Positions 17,148 through 27,007 are shown, counted from the stretch's first letter. The stretch is DNA of 64,000 nt from JALZVT01 sp964634815 (GCA_964634815.1 CAZWMD010000002.1:124001-188000); one strand, 5' to 3'. Numbers and translations: made by a program. The notes: generated by a model from the letters alone, not told the origin.

Positions 17148-18320
17148 ATGCCCAGCATTGAGTATGACTTCGGCACCGGGCGCTCAGATCCGGCGACCTT
17201 TCCGGTAGAAGCGCTGCAGGCGGCGGCAGTTAAGGTTATCGAGACTGAGCGAGAGTTGCTCACCAATTACCCAGGATCGCTCGGCTACGAGCCGCTGAGA
17301 ATTGCCATGGCAAAGCGGGAGAGCGACCGCGAGGGTGTCAACGTCGATGCAGATCACATTGCCCTGACCAATGGATCAATGCAGGCAGTCACTTTGGTTG
17401 CAGAAGCACTCACCGACCCAGGTGATACGGTGATCACCGAAGAGTTTACCTATCCCGGCACGCTGTCCGCCTATCGTTCGCTGAAACTCGACATTCATGG
17501 CGTTGGCATGGATGAAAGTGGCATGCGTATGGATTTGTTGAAATCAAAGCTCGAGCAGCTAAGAGAAAACGAGCGCCTGCCAAAATTCTTATATGTGCTT
17601 ACCAACTATCAAAACCCGGGTGGTACGGTTATGCCGTTATCGCGCCGCGAAGAACTGATTAGGATAAGCCAGGAATTCAACGTGCCGGTGGTAGAAGACA
17701 ATTGTTACGGCGATGTTCACTACGAGGGTGAGGTTCCTCCGGCTCTGTTTGCCCTGGATCAAGACAACACCAATCATATTTATCTGGGTTCACTATCAAA
17801 GATTCTGGCTCCAGGCTTGAGACTGGGTTATCTGATGGCAAAACCACCCATGCTTGAGACGTTGCTCGCCAGACGTCACGATGCCGGCCCCAATACACTG
17901 GCAGCTGCGATTGCAGCTGAGTTTTACCAGGACGGAATCACAGAACACTGCGCCGTAAGCAACCCGCCGCTACACGCCAAACTGCAAAAACTAACCACTG
18001 CACTCACAGCAGAACTGGATGACTTGTGTAAATGGTCAAACCCGCCAGGTGGGTTGTTTTTGTGGCTGAGATTCCCTGAGGATGTCGATCAGAAGAAACT
18101 GTGGTTACTCGCGGAAGAGGCCGGGGTGAAGTACTTGCCAGGGATTTCATTTCACTACAAACAGGGTAAGGCGCCGTTTCTGAGGCTGGCTTTCGGCCAC
18201 CTTACCCAGGAAACCATTGAGGCTGGTGTGCCAGTTCTCGCTGATTGCATCAAGCGCGCCCGGACGTCCAACGAGTCGCCGATTTATCCGCCTAACTGGC
18301 TTGAATTTGAATCACTTTGA
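17148..18320 (+). CDS. PLP-dependent aminotransferase (class I/II fold)
   Basis: 390 residues, fold type I. PGSLGYEPLRIAMA, the ITNGSMQA-like cofactor segment (LTNGSMQAVTLV), LYVLTNYQNPGGTVM, VVEDNCYGDVHY (Asp binding the pyridine N) and LGSLSKILAPGLRLGY, with Lys218 as the Schiff-base lysine, define it. It resembles the catalytic part of MocR/2-aminoadipate aminotransferase-like enzymes, without a DNA-binding domain. It transfers an amino group from an amino acid to a 2-oxo acid in the cytosol. AGAGGACACTATC precedes the ATG. Divergent from the GNAT gene. Substrate not predictable. Confidence 0.9.
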   Translation: MPSIEYDFGTGRSDPATFPVEALQAAAVKVIETERELLTNYPGSLGYEPLRIAMAKRESDREGVNVDADHIALTNGSMQAVTLVAEALTDPGDTVITEEFTYPGTLSAYRSLKLDIHGVGMDESGMRMDLLKSKLEQLRENERLPKFLYVLTNYQNPGGTVMPLSRREELIRISQEFNVPVVEDNCYGDVHYEGEVPPALFALDQDNTNHIYLGSLSKILAPGLRLGYLMAKPPMLETLLARRHDAGPNTLAAAIAAEFYQDGITEHCAVSNPPLHAKLQKLTTALTAELDDLCKWSNPPGGLFLWLRFPEDVDQKKLWLLAEEAGVKYLPGISFHYKQGKAPFLRLAFGHLTQETIEAGVPVLADCIKRARTSNESPIYPPNWLEFESL

Positions 18321-18330
18321 GCGATCGCCT

Positions 18331-18831
18331 TCAAAACTGTGTTTCAGAATTTTGGTAATACCGTTTATGCCAGATTCCTTCGCCAGCTTCGTTCTCAACC
18401 GGCATTCGCCAGTTGCGCACAGTACTATCAGCAAGTGTTACGCGGTATAGACCCCGGGGTTCATCAATGGTGTTGTCGACATAGGCATTACCCGCCTCCT
18501 CGCCCACATACTTAACGGCAATATCGCGGTACATTGATCGCCACTTATCGTCATTGCCGACGTCGTGAACAAGCTCAGCCTCACCATCAATCAGCACCTT
18601 TCGATAAGGAGAGGGTTGTTCGTCTATGCACAGGGACACTCTGGCATCGCGCCGCAGGCAGCTAAACCATTCTGACTTCTGCCGCGGCGTAAACCAGATT
18701 GCGGCTTCGAAGTGCAGGAACCAAATAGGAGTGACCAGTGGGGAGCCGTCATCACGGACTACCGCAATGCGCATCAATATGCCTCGCTCATCAAGAAATG
18801 CGGATTGCTCCGTAAGACTCATCTTAGGCAT
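18331..18831 (-). CDS. Pyridoxamine 5'-phosphate oxidase-fold (PPOX/FDOR) protein, possibly F420-dependent
   Basis: 166 residues with a split beta-barrel: RIAVVRDDGSPLVTPIWFL, AIWFTPRQKSEWFSCLRRDARVSLCIDEQ (quoted in parts) and YRKVLIDGEAELV. This is the pattern of the PPOX-class flavin/deazaflavin oxidoreductases (FDOR-B), many of which use F420 in actinobacteria. The basic RQKSEWFSCLRRD helix would contact the cofactor phosphate. In a genome with an F420 operon, F420H2-dependent reduction is the favoured role, but FMN or heme-utilisation relatives have a similar fold. It ends 10 bp from the convergent aminotransferase gene. Confidence 0.75.
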   Translation of the reverse strand: MPKMSLTEQSAFLDERGILMRIAVVRDDGSPLVTPIWFLHFEAAIWFTPRQKSEWFSCLRRDARVSLCIDEQPSPYRKVLIDGEAELVHDVGNDDKWRSMYRDIAVKYVGEEAGNAYVDNTIDEPRGLYRVTLADSTVRNWRMPVENEAGEGIWHKRYYQNSETQF

Positions 18832-18871
18832 TTGCCAGCCCTTTTTTCACTTCAGTCATTCGCCTCAGCAA

Positions 18872-19906
18872 TTACCTCACCGCCACGGCAAGAAGTGCTG
18901 CGTAACCGGGTTTGATTTCCATTCTATCGCCGTAACCCTTATCGAGAAGCAATTGGTGCGCCGTAGCCAGTCGATAGCAGGGCGCGCTCACCAACAGGTG
19001 ATGTTCGAGGTGATAGTTCACAAAATACGGTGCAATCAACGCACGCTCCCAAAAACTTGCCAATACCGTTCGAGTGTTACGCAGTCGGTCGTTGTTATCG
19101 GGCACAACCGCATGCTCACCGATGTTGCGAAGCCGTGTGATAAAACGTTCCCAGGTAAACGCTGGAATCACCCACAGTAAAAAGTAGAGGTACCCTACCC
19201 CCGCCAGAGCGAAGCCGGCAAACAGCCCAAGGTTGATTAACAGATTGGGGCCAAATCTATGCCAAAAGCCAGAACCACTGGCTCCCATACCCGGGCCAGC
19301 GGAAATATCATGTTGTGTTTTGCCGCGTGAAATGGCGGCTCGAACCAGGGCGCCGTACTGCTTCACGCCGGTCTGCCCAGAGAGGTCGCGCCACAATTTG
19401 CGTCGGAAACTCGCCCTGGTAATCGGAAATTTTGCAGACAGGTGCAAATCGGGATCGTTTTCTTGCTGGGTAAATCGATGATGATCGAGATGATACCGCC
19501 GGTATCCAACTACAGAACCGCCAAATAATGGCCGATTCAGCAGCCACTCCGACATCCAGTCATTCAGCGTCTTGTTAGGGTGCAGAGTGAAATGGGCGCC
19601 ATCGTGATTGAGAATAGCGAGTCCCAGCTGCCTGGCACCTATAAGCGCCATGCAGACAACAACTACGCCAATTTTCAGCCACAGTGGCGCTCCTGATCCA
19701 AGAACAAAATAGCAGACCGTCCAGATCGCCAGGATAGTCGCCCAGCAATGCAGCACCAGAAGCGGACCGCGCCAGGCATTGGGTTCGATCAGTGCCTTGA
19801 TCTCCTCACGCGTGAAGAAATCACTCGCGCGCTGGACCGATCCATCAGACTTTTGACTGTAGTTTGCGTTCTGTGCCGCCGGGTCTGGGGTAATTTGATT
19901 GTCCAT
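18872..19906 (-). CDS. Membrane fatty acid desaturase family protein
   Basis: 344 residues. Three histidine boxes are seen: HDGAH (101-105), HLDHH (139-143) and HLEHH (299-303), which bind the di-iron centre in integral-membrane desaturases and hydroxylases. Hydrophobic segments lie at about 50-70, 76-92 and 220-250. It would introduce a double bond into a membrane acyl chain with O2 and an electron carrier, or act as a ketolase/hydroxylase of the same superfamily. It is divergent from the MFS gene at 20069, and a 10-bp inverted repeat lies directly upstream of its ribosome site. Confidence 0.9.
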   Translation of the reverse strand: MDNQITPDPAAQNANYSQKSDGSVQRASDFFTREEIKALIEPNAWRGPLLVLHCWATILAIWTVCYFVLGSGAPLWLKIGVVVVCMALIGARQLGLAILNHDGAHFTLHPNKTLNDWMSEWLLNRPLFGGSVVGYRRYHLDHHRFTQQENDPDLHLSAKFPITRASFRRKLWRDLSGQTGVKQYGALVRAAISRGKTQHDISAGPGMGASGSGFWHRFGPNLLINLGLFAGFALAGVGYLYFLLWVIPAFTWERFITRLRNIGEHAVVPDNNDRLRNTRTVLASFWERALIAPYFVNYHLEHHLLVSAPCYRLATAHQLLLDKGYGDRMEIKPGYAALLAVAVR

Positions 19907-19910
19907 GCCT

Positions 19911-19965
19911 TATTTAGCCCGACAATGCCCTTCTCTCGCAAGGTTCAGCCAGATAGGGCTAAATA
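19911..19965. promoter_or_regulatory. Inverted repeat upstream of the desaturase gene (candidate operator)
   Basis: TATTTAGCCC (19911-19920) and its exact reverse complement GGGCTAAATA (19956-19965) lie 35 bases apart, immediately before the desaturase start and in the intergenic region shared with the divergent MFS gene. One arm sits about 5 bases from the start codon, so binding of a repressor, or an RNA hairpin, could block translation or transcription. Seen: the repeat. Inferred: the function. Confidence 0.4.
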
Positions 19966-20068
19966 GGCCCCCGTTTCCTTTGAGTTCACTAGGAGTTACC
20001 CAAACCATGGTGCATAACCGCCAGACCCAGGGCGCCAGCACCACTCGCTCGAGCCCTGGCGGCGTACC

Positions 20069-21352
20069 ATGGCGGGCACAATGACGCCTGAGGAAAATCG
20101 CGCTGAGCGCCGCTACCAGATTCAGGTACAGCGCAATCTGACTCGCAACTATACGGCTTTACTTGCACACGGCATGCTCGGTCAAACCGGGTTCAGACTC
20201 GTGAACGCGCCCACGTTCATGCCGGCCTATTTGATGCTTCTGTCAAATGGCAGCGAATTTATAGTGGGACTTGGTTTATCGCTGCAAGCACTGGGCATGA
20301 CCTTAACTCCTTTTCTGGCGGCAAATCTGATTGCCCATCGACCACGAGTGCTGCCCGTTGGATTTGTTTCTGGCGGACTGATGCGGAGTACCGTATTGAT
20401 GATTGCGCTGTGCGGGTTTTTCCTCGAAGGACAGGCCGCGCTCGTTGGTGTGCTTATCTCGCTTACTCTGCTTGGCGTATTCTCTGGAATGCAGGGCGTC
20501 ATATTTAACTTTCTGAACTCCAAGATCATCCCGGTCTCAAAACGCGGGCGCTTAACGGGTTTACGGAACTTCCTGGCGGGTATTGTCTCCGCAGTAGTAG
20601 CCTGGATCAGCGGCAGCTGGCTATTAGGCAGCTCCCCTGATGCTATTGGCTATTCCTGGACGTTTCTAATCGGCTTTGTGTTAACCAGCATGGGACTGCT
20701 CATGCTGATCGCCGTCCGCGAACCAGAACCTCCCGAGGTAATGGCAAAACGGCCGCTGGGTGAAAGTCTGCGCGACGTGCCGGCGCTATTGCGCGCCGAC
20801 CCGGCGTTCACCCGCTATTTCATTGCCCGGGCCATCGCAACTATGGGGCGAATGGCCATGCCGTTCTACATTCTGTATGCCGGTTTGTCGATCGGCCTGG
20901 ACGGACCCACACTCGGAATTCTAACTTTTGTCTACACCATCGCTTCTACGGTATCCAATCTGATCTGGGGAGCCATCGCCGACCGAAGAGGGTTCCGCTT
21001 CACGTTCTTGCTCTCCATGATTCTGTGGATTGCCGCAACCGGGCTTCTTATGCTGGCCGATGGCTTGCTGGTTGCAGTTGTTGTGTTCACCGGAATTGGC
21101 GCCGCGGTACAGGGTTTTCAAAACTCTTCCCAAAACCTGACCCTGGAATTTGGCCAGCGGACAGATTTGCCGGCACGAATTGCCGTTGCGAATACTGCAT
21201 CAGAGCTCGCGGGCACAATAGGCCCCTTACTGGGCGGTATGCTCGCCGCAACCCTGGGTTACGAGTGGGTGTTTGTGACCTCTGTTGCTTTCTTGCTGGT
21301 TGGCGGTTTGACAGTTTACCGGCACGTACCTGAACCACGTTTCAGTCAATAG
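20069..21352 (+). CDS. MFS transporter
   Basis: 427 residues with about twelve hydrophobic helices. ADRRGFRFTF in the second half is the MFS loop motif (D-R-x-G-R/F type), and SKRGRLTGLRNFLAGIVSAVV is a conserved cytoplasmic-loop-to-helix segment. It has a hydrophilic N-terminus (TPEENRAERRYQIQVQRNLTRNY, quoted in part). A second ATG lies four codons in. It transports an unknown solute across the inner membrane. It is divergent from the desaturase and codirectional with the CAP-domain gene 150 bp downstream. Confidence 0.82.
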   Translation: MAGTMTPEENRAERRYQIQVQRNLTRNYTALLAHGMLGQTGFRLVNAPTFMPAYLMLLSNGSEFIVGLGLSLQALGMTLTPFLAANLIAHRPRVLPVGFVSGGLMRSTVLMIALCGFFLEGQAALVGVLISLTLLGVFSGMQGVIFNFLNSKIIPVSKRGRLTGLRNFLAGIVSAVVAWISGSWLLGSSPDAIGYSWTFLIGFVLTSMGLLMLIAVREPEPPEVMAKRPLGESLRDVPALLRADPAFTRYFIARAIATMGRMAMPFYILYAGLSIGLDGPTLGILTFVYTIASTVSNLIWGAIADRRGFRFTFLLSMILWIAATGLLMLADGLLVAVVVFTGIGAAVQGFQNSSQNLTLEFGQRTDLPARIAVANTASELAGTIGPLLGGMLAATLGYEWVFVTSVAFLLVGGLTVYRHVPEPRFSQ

Positions 21353-21506
21353 CTCAGGTTAGCCGTGCTCGGCGGCAACACAATGAGACCTCATAGCCAG
21401 TCCTTTGGCGGCCTTTGCGCCAAAATACACTACTTTACAAATGACCAATCGACGCCGGCGATTTGCAGCGTTCCGGTACCGAGACGTGAGATATCGAACA
21501 ATAGCC

Positions 21507-24188
21507 ATGCACACTGTGAACCCCATCACACATCACTTGCCAACGGATCGCCGATCTACTCAAGGGCAACTTACAAGCAAGTCACTATGGAGCAGAGAAG
21601 TTGTCGTGGCTCTGGCCTTTATTACAATACTCGGGACAACGATCGGGACAACGCAGATCAGCGCTGAGGATGTTAAGTCCTTTGCCAAGCCAACTTCCAA
21701 AACGATAACCATGGTTCCCTATCAGGGGCCAAAGTCTTCAGCGTCAAGTAGAGAGTTTTCGATCGCCGCCGAGGGTAGTTTTCCACAATTAGGTGGATTC
21801 AACGTTGATGTGAACTCCCGACAGCAGGTGCAATCGTTTTTCAATTCCGTCTACACCGCCTCCGAAAACACACCACTCGAATACAACGGCAGTGTTGGAA
21901 GCTGTTCTCCAGGCACAACAAACAGTCTGTTTAAAGACGCCATTGCGCTTCGAATCAACTGGTTCCGAGAACTGGCCGGTGTCACCGATAACATTACTTT
22001 TAACCCGGGTTTCAGTGCGAGCGCTCAGGACGCTGCCCTTATCATGGCCGCGAACAGCACACTCACGCATCAACCTGATCCATCTTTAACCTGCTATACA
22101 TCAACGGGCGACGCTGGTGCAGGCAACTCAAACCTCGCGCTAGGAACTCTGGGTTGGGATTCGATCACCGGCTATATAGAAGACTCCGGCAGCAACAACG
22201 CAGCCGTAGGTCACCGCCGCTGGCTTCTGCATCCGCCAACCCAGGAAATGGGAACCGGAGATATACCCTCAACCACAGGCTCACCAGCAACCAATGCCAT
22301 TTGGGTTTTCGACGATAATATCTTTTCAACCGGTAACAGTCGCGATGGCTATGTCGCGTGGCCACCACCGGGGTTTGTACCGCACCCTGTGATTCCCGCC
22401 CGCTGGTCGTTTGGCTTTAAAGATGCCAACTTCAACAACGCAACCGTCAGCATGACTCGAGACGGCATACCAATCAGTACGACGATAGAACCCATAGTGA
22501 ATGGCGCGGGATTGAACTCGCTGGTCTGGATTCCGCTAGGTTTGGATGCAAGCAATGGCGAACCCTGGCCTGAGATCACTGCAGATGAAATTCTTCAGGT
22601 GCAGATCGACAATGTGCTTATCAATAGTGCACCGCAGTCATTCAGTTACGCTGTGCGAATTTTTGATCCGACTGTCGCCGGCATAATAGATGAAATTCCC
22701 ACCATTGACGGACCAGTCGCTGGGGAACTAGATACCCCTGAACGTTTCGACCTGACCCCGGTGAGTTTTGCCAAGGGCTACAATTTGCGCAGCGGAAAAC
22801 TGGCGGCGTTCAGCGCAATTGAGGACGCCGAGGGCTCTGCAGAATTTGTTACAGATCTTACCGATTCTGCCTACCCTCTGTTTAGTACAGACACGGCAGT
22901 CAGTGGATCTACTTCACTGCATCTCGCCCACAGCAACGCCATGGATCAGCAAGTCATCATAGAACGGCTGGTTGTACCGAGCGCAAGCAGTGAGCTGCGA
23001 TTCTTCTCCAGATTGGGGTTTGCTTCGGAGACTCAGATCGCACGTGCCCAGGTTACTCTGGACGATGGCCAAAGCTGGATCGATGTTTACGCCCAGGCCG
23101 GCGACAACGGTCGCGGTGAAACGGCATTCGCTGCGCGCAGTGCATCTCTTGCCGAGTTCGAAAACCAGGTGATAAAAGTTCGCTTTTTCTATGAGTTGCT
23201 CGGCGGATCCTTTTTTCCACAATCTTCATCGGGTGTGGGTTTCTATATCGACGACGTCGAAGTAACCAACGCCCAGCAGCTCACCGACAGTAAAGTAGTT
23301 GCGCTGGGTGATGTCAGCGAATTCAGCTACACCCCGGAAACTCTGGGTCAGCATCTACTGCAGCTGCAGTTTGTCGGATTCGAAGGATTCCCCGGAAGCG
23401 TCTGGGGGCCAACAAGTACCATTGAGGTGCAAGGTAGTAATAACAGTACCGCCATCGCGGCGTCTGTTTTACCTGCAAGCCGCTCCGTGTTTAGTACCAC
23501 AGCAACTGCTTTTGCGACCATAATCAACGGCGGCGGTGTGCCAGCACAGGGCTGTCGGCTTGTGCCGCAAACCAACACAGCTACAAGCTTTTCTTATCAA
23601 ACCACAAACCCGGCAGACAATGCCCTAACGGGTAGTCCTAATACTCCCGTAGACATAGACCCCGGTGGTTTCCAGACCTTCGCCTTTTTCCTTGATCCCA
23701 CTCAGGCTTTTGCGCCCACTCAGGTAGAGCTGAGTTTCGACTGCGCTAACTCAGCACCAGCGCCGGTGGTCACCGGTTTAAACACCTTACTGCTTGCCTC
23801 TGGTAGTGGTCCGGTTCCGGATATCATCGCGCTCGCCGCAACAGCAGCAACCGGTATTGTTGATATCCCCGGTGACAACGGCACAGGCGTGTTCGCAGTC
23901 GCTACGGTGAACGCCGGAGTTGGCGCAGAAATAACGGCCAGTGCAACCGGCCCAGGTGTCAGCGTGCAGGTTTGTGAAACCAACCCAACTACCGGGGCTT
24001 GTATCAGCCCGGTCGGCGCAAGTGTGACTACCACCATTGAAAGCAACACTACGCCCACTTTTGGTTTCTTTGTTACAGGTCAGGGCAACATACCGTTCGA
24101 CCCGGCAAACAACCGGGTAAGCGTAGTGTTTACAGACGACAGCGGCATAACACGCGGTGCCACGAGCGTTGCCATCCAGACTAACTAG
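21507..24188 (+). CDS. Secreted CAP (SCP/PR1-like) domain protein with beta-rich C-terminal region
   Basis: About 893 residues from ATG 21507; earlier starts (TTG 21405, ATG 21441) are open and cannot be excluded. A hydrophobic signal or anchor segment VVVALAFITILGTTIG precedes the mature part. The CAP domain follows: DAIALRINWFRELAGV, SAQDAALIMAANSTLTH, a Gly/Asn-rich loop, and NAAVGHRRWLLHPPTQEMG (the conserved GHRRWLL motif). After it come several beta-sandwich-like segments, including one with FYIDDVEVTN resembling MAM/concanavalin-like repeats. Ser/Thr/Asn-rich composition suits an extracellular protein. Function unknown (CAP proteins include lipid-binding and protease-like members). The gene ends at a shared bidirectional terminator. 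Confidence 0.8.
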   Translation: MHTVNPITHHLPTDRRSTQGQLTSKSLWSREVVVALAFITILGTTIGTTQISAEDVKSFAKPTSKTITMVPYQGPKSSASSREFSIAAEGSFPQLGGFNVDVNSRQQVQSFFNSVYTASENTPLEYNGSVGSCSPGTTNSLFKDAIALRINWFRELAGVTDNITFNPGFSASAQDAALIMAANSTLTHQPDPSLTCYTSTGDAGAGNSNLALGTLGWDSITGYIEDSGSNNAAVGHRRWLLHPPTQEMGTGDIPSTTGSPATNAIWVFDDNIFSTGNSRDGYVAWPPPGFVPHPVIPARWSFGFKDANFNNATVSMTRDGIPISTTIEPIVNGAGLNSLVWIPLGLDASNGEPWPEITADEILQVQIDNVLINSAPQSFSYAVRIFDPTVAGIIDEIPTIDGPVAGELDTPERFDLTPVSFAKGYNLRSGKLAAFSAIEDAEGSAEFVTDLTDSAYPLFSTDTAVSGSTSLHLAHSNAMDQQVIIERLVVPSASSELRFFSRLGFASETQIARAQVTLDDGQSWIDVYAQAGDNGRGETAFAARSASLAEFENQVIKVRFFYELLGGSFFPQSSSGVGFYIDDVEVTNAQQLTDSKVVALGDVSEFSYTPETLGQHLLQLQFVGFEGFPGSVWGPTSTIEVQGSNNSTAIAASVLPASRSVFSTTATAFATIINGGGVPAQGCRLVPQTNTATSFSYQTTNPADNALTGSPNTPVDIDPGGFQTFAFFLDPTQAFAPTQVELSFDCANSAPAPVVTGLNTLLLASGSGPVPDIIALAATAATGIVDIPGDNGTGVFAVATVNAGVGAEITASATGPGVSVQVCETNPTTGACISPVGASVTTTIESNTTPTFGFFVTGQGNIPFDPANNRVSVVFTDDSGITRGATSVAIQTN

Positions 24189-24218
24189 TTCGAATAGCAC
24201 ACGGCAAAACTCTGGCAA

Positions 24219-24249
24219 AAAAAAGCCCCGCCAAAAGCGGGGCTTTTTT
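24219..24249. terminator. Bidirectional rho-independent terminator
   Basis: AAAAAAGCCCCGC (24219-24231) pairs perfectly with GCGGGGCTTTTTT (24237-24249) around the loop CAAAA. With A-runs on one side and T-runs on the other it serves both strands, ending the CAP-domain gene (plus) and the TonB-dependent receptor gene (minus), which converge here. Confidence 0.9.
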
Positions 24250-24263
24250 GCACAACTGCGTTT

Positions 24264-26951
24264 TTAGTTAAACGAGTAGCGTGCCTTCAGGTACCACTGT
24301 CCACCGTTCAGACCAAAAGGTCCAGACTCGGGAAAGCGCTGACCTAGATCACCGGCGCCTGGGTTCTCGTCATTGAAGGTATCAAACAGATTGTTCACAC
24401 CGCCAATCAGTTCCAGACCGTTGTCCATGCTGTAGCCAACTTCAATATCTACCAGGGTTTCGGCACTGATGTCATCAACGCCATTGCCTGTGTCATCCCA
24501 CTCTCCGTAGTAGTTCAAACGAACCAGGCCACGCAAACGACCGTGATCATGTGCCCAGGTAACGCTACCTTTGAAGCGAGGAAGCAAATCTTCCAGCGCC
24601 TGCTCACGGCCTTCGCTAATGGGGTTAACAATACCGCGGTCTGTTACCTTGGTCTTGTTCCAGTTAGCGGCAAGTGTGAGGTTTGAGTAACCGCCGCCCA
24701 GATCAAAGCCGTAGCGACCAACAACGTCAATACCCTGTGTACGGGTATCAAAGCTGTTCGCAAAGAAGCGGAATTGCGACAGGTCGTCTAACCCGAGAAA
24801 TTCCTGACGATTGATAGTGCCGTTGGCATCAAGAGCGGTGAGTGCTGCTGACACAGAACCAAAGTTCGCGCCTCCGCCAGCAAAATTCAGCGCATCAAGA
24901 AAATCAACGTTTGCACCAAGCGCGACACGATCTTCGACTTCAATATTGTAATAGTCGATCGTCCATGAGGTGGGACCAGCGTCAAACGCTGTTCCAAACG
25001 AGAAGTTAGTTGCATCTTCCGGGCCCAGTTCGGGACGGCCATTGCCAAGGCTCTCAATGAAATCCGCTGCCAGCTGGCCAGCAGAGGAGCTCAGAGGCAG
25101 AGTACCCTGATCCACCAACACACCACCAACATTCTGAGTGGTTACGTTAGTGATGTTCGCCTGACCTGCCGTGGGCGCGTGAAATCCTGTAGACACCGCA
25201 CCGCGGAATCGAAGACCTTCATTAACCCGATAGAGTCCTGCCACCTTAAAGTTCGTGGTGTCACCAAAGACGCTATAGTCTTCGTAGCGAATAGCCGCCT
25301 GCGCAGTGAACTGCTCAGTGATATCGGTTTCAGCTTCAAAGTAAAAGGCATAGCTGTCCTGATCACTTGAGGTGTCATTAGGAAAGCCACCAAAGCCATT
25401 GGAACTTGAGGAGAAACCCTGATCAGCCAGGGGACCCAGTGCAAAAGACGCCTCGTCACCCGCGAAGAGATCAAAATCTTCTCGGCGATACTCAGCACCA
25501 AAGGCAAGGCTTAGTTCTGAAGCCAAACCAACGTCGAGTGGATAGGAGAAATCGGCGTTAATAACGGTTTCTGTTTGCTCTTGACCACCCGGGACAAAAT
25601 CACGAGGACTATCGGGTCCAAGAGAAGCGTTAACCGTATTTTCAATAAAGAAGTTGGTTTCATTAGATCCGTGAACCACGCTGACGTCATAGAACAGTCC
25701 GTCGCTAATGGTGCCGCGTACTCCAGCTGCGATGCTGAAGTCTTCGTTGTCACCACCAAAGCGCGGGGTGAACCCACCCGGAATGGTTTCTACAAACGAA
25801 AAGCAATTTTGGCTGTCGGTAACGGAAGCCAAAATACCGGCATCGGGAATCAACCCGTTGGTGCCTGTCAGCGGGATACCTGCCGGGCAATCGATGCCCT
25901 GACCGAGCCCGTCAAGGTCACCAACAGAGACCGATGGCACACCGTTCGGATCTGCAGCACCTGTCAGGGGATCAACCAAAGGACCCGCGTAAACGCCACC
26001 ACGATTTGTTGGGTTACGGTAGAAGAAGCCACCGGTAACCGTACGCTCAGCGTAGTTACCAAAGGCATAGACCTCTACGTTGTCATTAATATTGAATGCC
26101 GAGTTAACAAACAGTTTCAGATCATTATCAACGTCTGGCTGCCCCCAATATTGAGGAGCCTCATCAGTAAAGCCATTGATGGTGCGAAAATCAGCCGCAG
26201 CCGTGTTACCGGCTTCGATGAGAGCCAATACATCGTCTCGAACCACTGACCGAACCGTGCCATCCACTTCACTGAATTCACCGGTGAGGTTAACAAAACC
26301 CTTGTCACCGAGAGGCAAGCCGATGTTGCCGGCGATGCGATAGTTATCACCATCGCCTTCATAGGTAGACCCGCCAGTGACTTCCAGAAACGCACCTTCG
26401 GCATCATCGCGAAGCGCAAAGTTGATCACGCCAGCAATCGCGTCAGAACCGTACTGTGACGAAGCACCGTCACGTAGCACTTCCACTTGCTTCAAAGCGA
26501 GCGATGGCAGCGTTGCAATATCTACGCCCTGGGCGCCATCAGAAATACCGCCGCCGAGGAAGCTGATTACAGAACCTCGGTGACGACGCTTGCCGTTCAC
26601 CAGCACCAGCGTGTTATCTGGCGACAGGCCACGCAGGTTGGCTGGGCGCGAAATTGTCGCGGCGTCCGAAATAGGCTGGGCGTTGACGTTATAGGCCGGT
26701 ACGGCGGTACGCAGCAAATCCTGAACGTCGGTGGCTGCATTTCGAGTGAAGTCTTCACCGGTGATGACATCAACCGGTGCTGTGGTGTCCGCGGCAGAAC
26801 GAGCTGCCCGACGGGTACCAATAACCACAACTTCTTCAATTGTATCTTCTGCACCATCGGCCGCATTGGCTGCGACAGGTGCCAGAGCAAAGCTTGCCAG
26901 CGCAAACGAGGCTGCACTTACATAGCTCACTCTTCTTGAGTGCTTATCCAT
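24264..26951 (-). CDS. TonB-dependent outer-membrane receptor
   Basis: 895 residues from ATG 26951 (ribosome-site-like GGGGA upstream); a longer frame to 27029 is open but unlikely, because the signal peptide (SAASFALASFALAPVAANA) then would not be N-terminal. The TonB box region is TIEEVVVIGTRRAARSAAD, the plug domain follows (VDVITGEDF, VQDLLRTAVPAY, ANLRGLSPDNTLVLVNGKRR, LRDGASSQYGSDAIAGVINF in parts), then a long beta-barrel with FGAEYRREDF and GVNNLFDTFNDENPG. It imports a large ligand (glycan, siderophore or vitamin) with TonB energy. No transporter partner adjoins it, so the ligand is open. A hairpin lies in its leader. Confidence 0.93.
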   Translation of the reverse strand: MDKHSRRVSYVSAASFALASFALAPVAANAADGAEDTIEEVVVIGTRRAARSAADTTAPVDVITGEDFTRNAATDVQDLLRTAVPAYNVNAQPISDAATISRPANLRGLSPDNTLVLVNGKRRHRGSVISFLGGGISDGAQGVDIATLPSLALKQVEVLRDGASSQYGSDAIAGVINFALRDDAEGAFLEVTGGSTYEGDGDNYRIAGNIGLPLGDKGFVNLTGEFSEVDGTVRSVVRDDVLALIEAGNTAAADFRTINGFTDEAPQYWGQPDVDNDLKLFVNSAFNINDNVEVYAFGNYAERTVTGGFFYRNPTNRGGVYAGPLVDPLTGAADPNGVPSVSVGDLDGLGQGIDCPAGIPLTGTNGLIPDAGILASVTDSQNCFSFVETIPGGFTPRFGGDNEDFSIAAGVRGTISDGLFYDVSVVHGSNETNFFIENTVNASLGPDSPRDFVPGGQEQTETVINADFSYPLDVGLASELSLAFGAEYRREDFDLFAGDEASFALGPLADQGFSSSSNGFGGFPNDTSSDQDSYAFYFEAETDITEQFTAQAAIRYEDYSVFGDTTNFKVAGLYRVNEGLRFRGAVSTGFHAPTAGQANITNVTTQNVGGVLVDQGTLPLSSSAGQLAADFIESLGNGRPELGPEDATNFSFGTAFDAGPTSWTIDYYNIEVEDRVALGANVDFLDALNFAGGGANFGSVSAALTALDANGTINRQEFLGLDDLSQFRFFANSFDTRTQGIDVVGRYGFDLGGGYSNLTLAANWNKTKVTDRGIVNPISEGREQALEDLLPRFKGSVTWAHDHGRLRGLVRLNYYGEWDDTGNGVDDISAETLVDIEVGYSMDNGLELIGGVNNLFDTFNDENPGAGDLGQRFPESGPFGLNGGQWYLKARYSFN

Positions 26952-27007
26952 GGATGGGAATCCCCATTTATAGTTTTTAGGTAATCGGTCTCGCAAAACG
27001 TAGAACA

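Noticed and set aside
25575..26249. A 224-codon plus-strand frame inside the TonB-dependent receptor gene
   Set aside because: It is an antisense shadow. The opposite strand has a complete, motif-rich protein, and this frame has no recognised motif or ribosome site.
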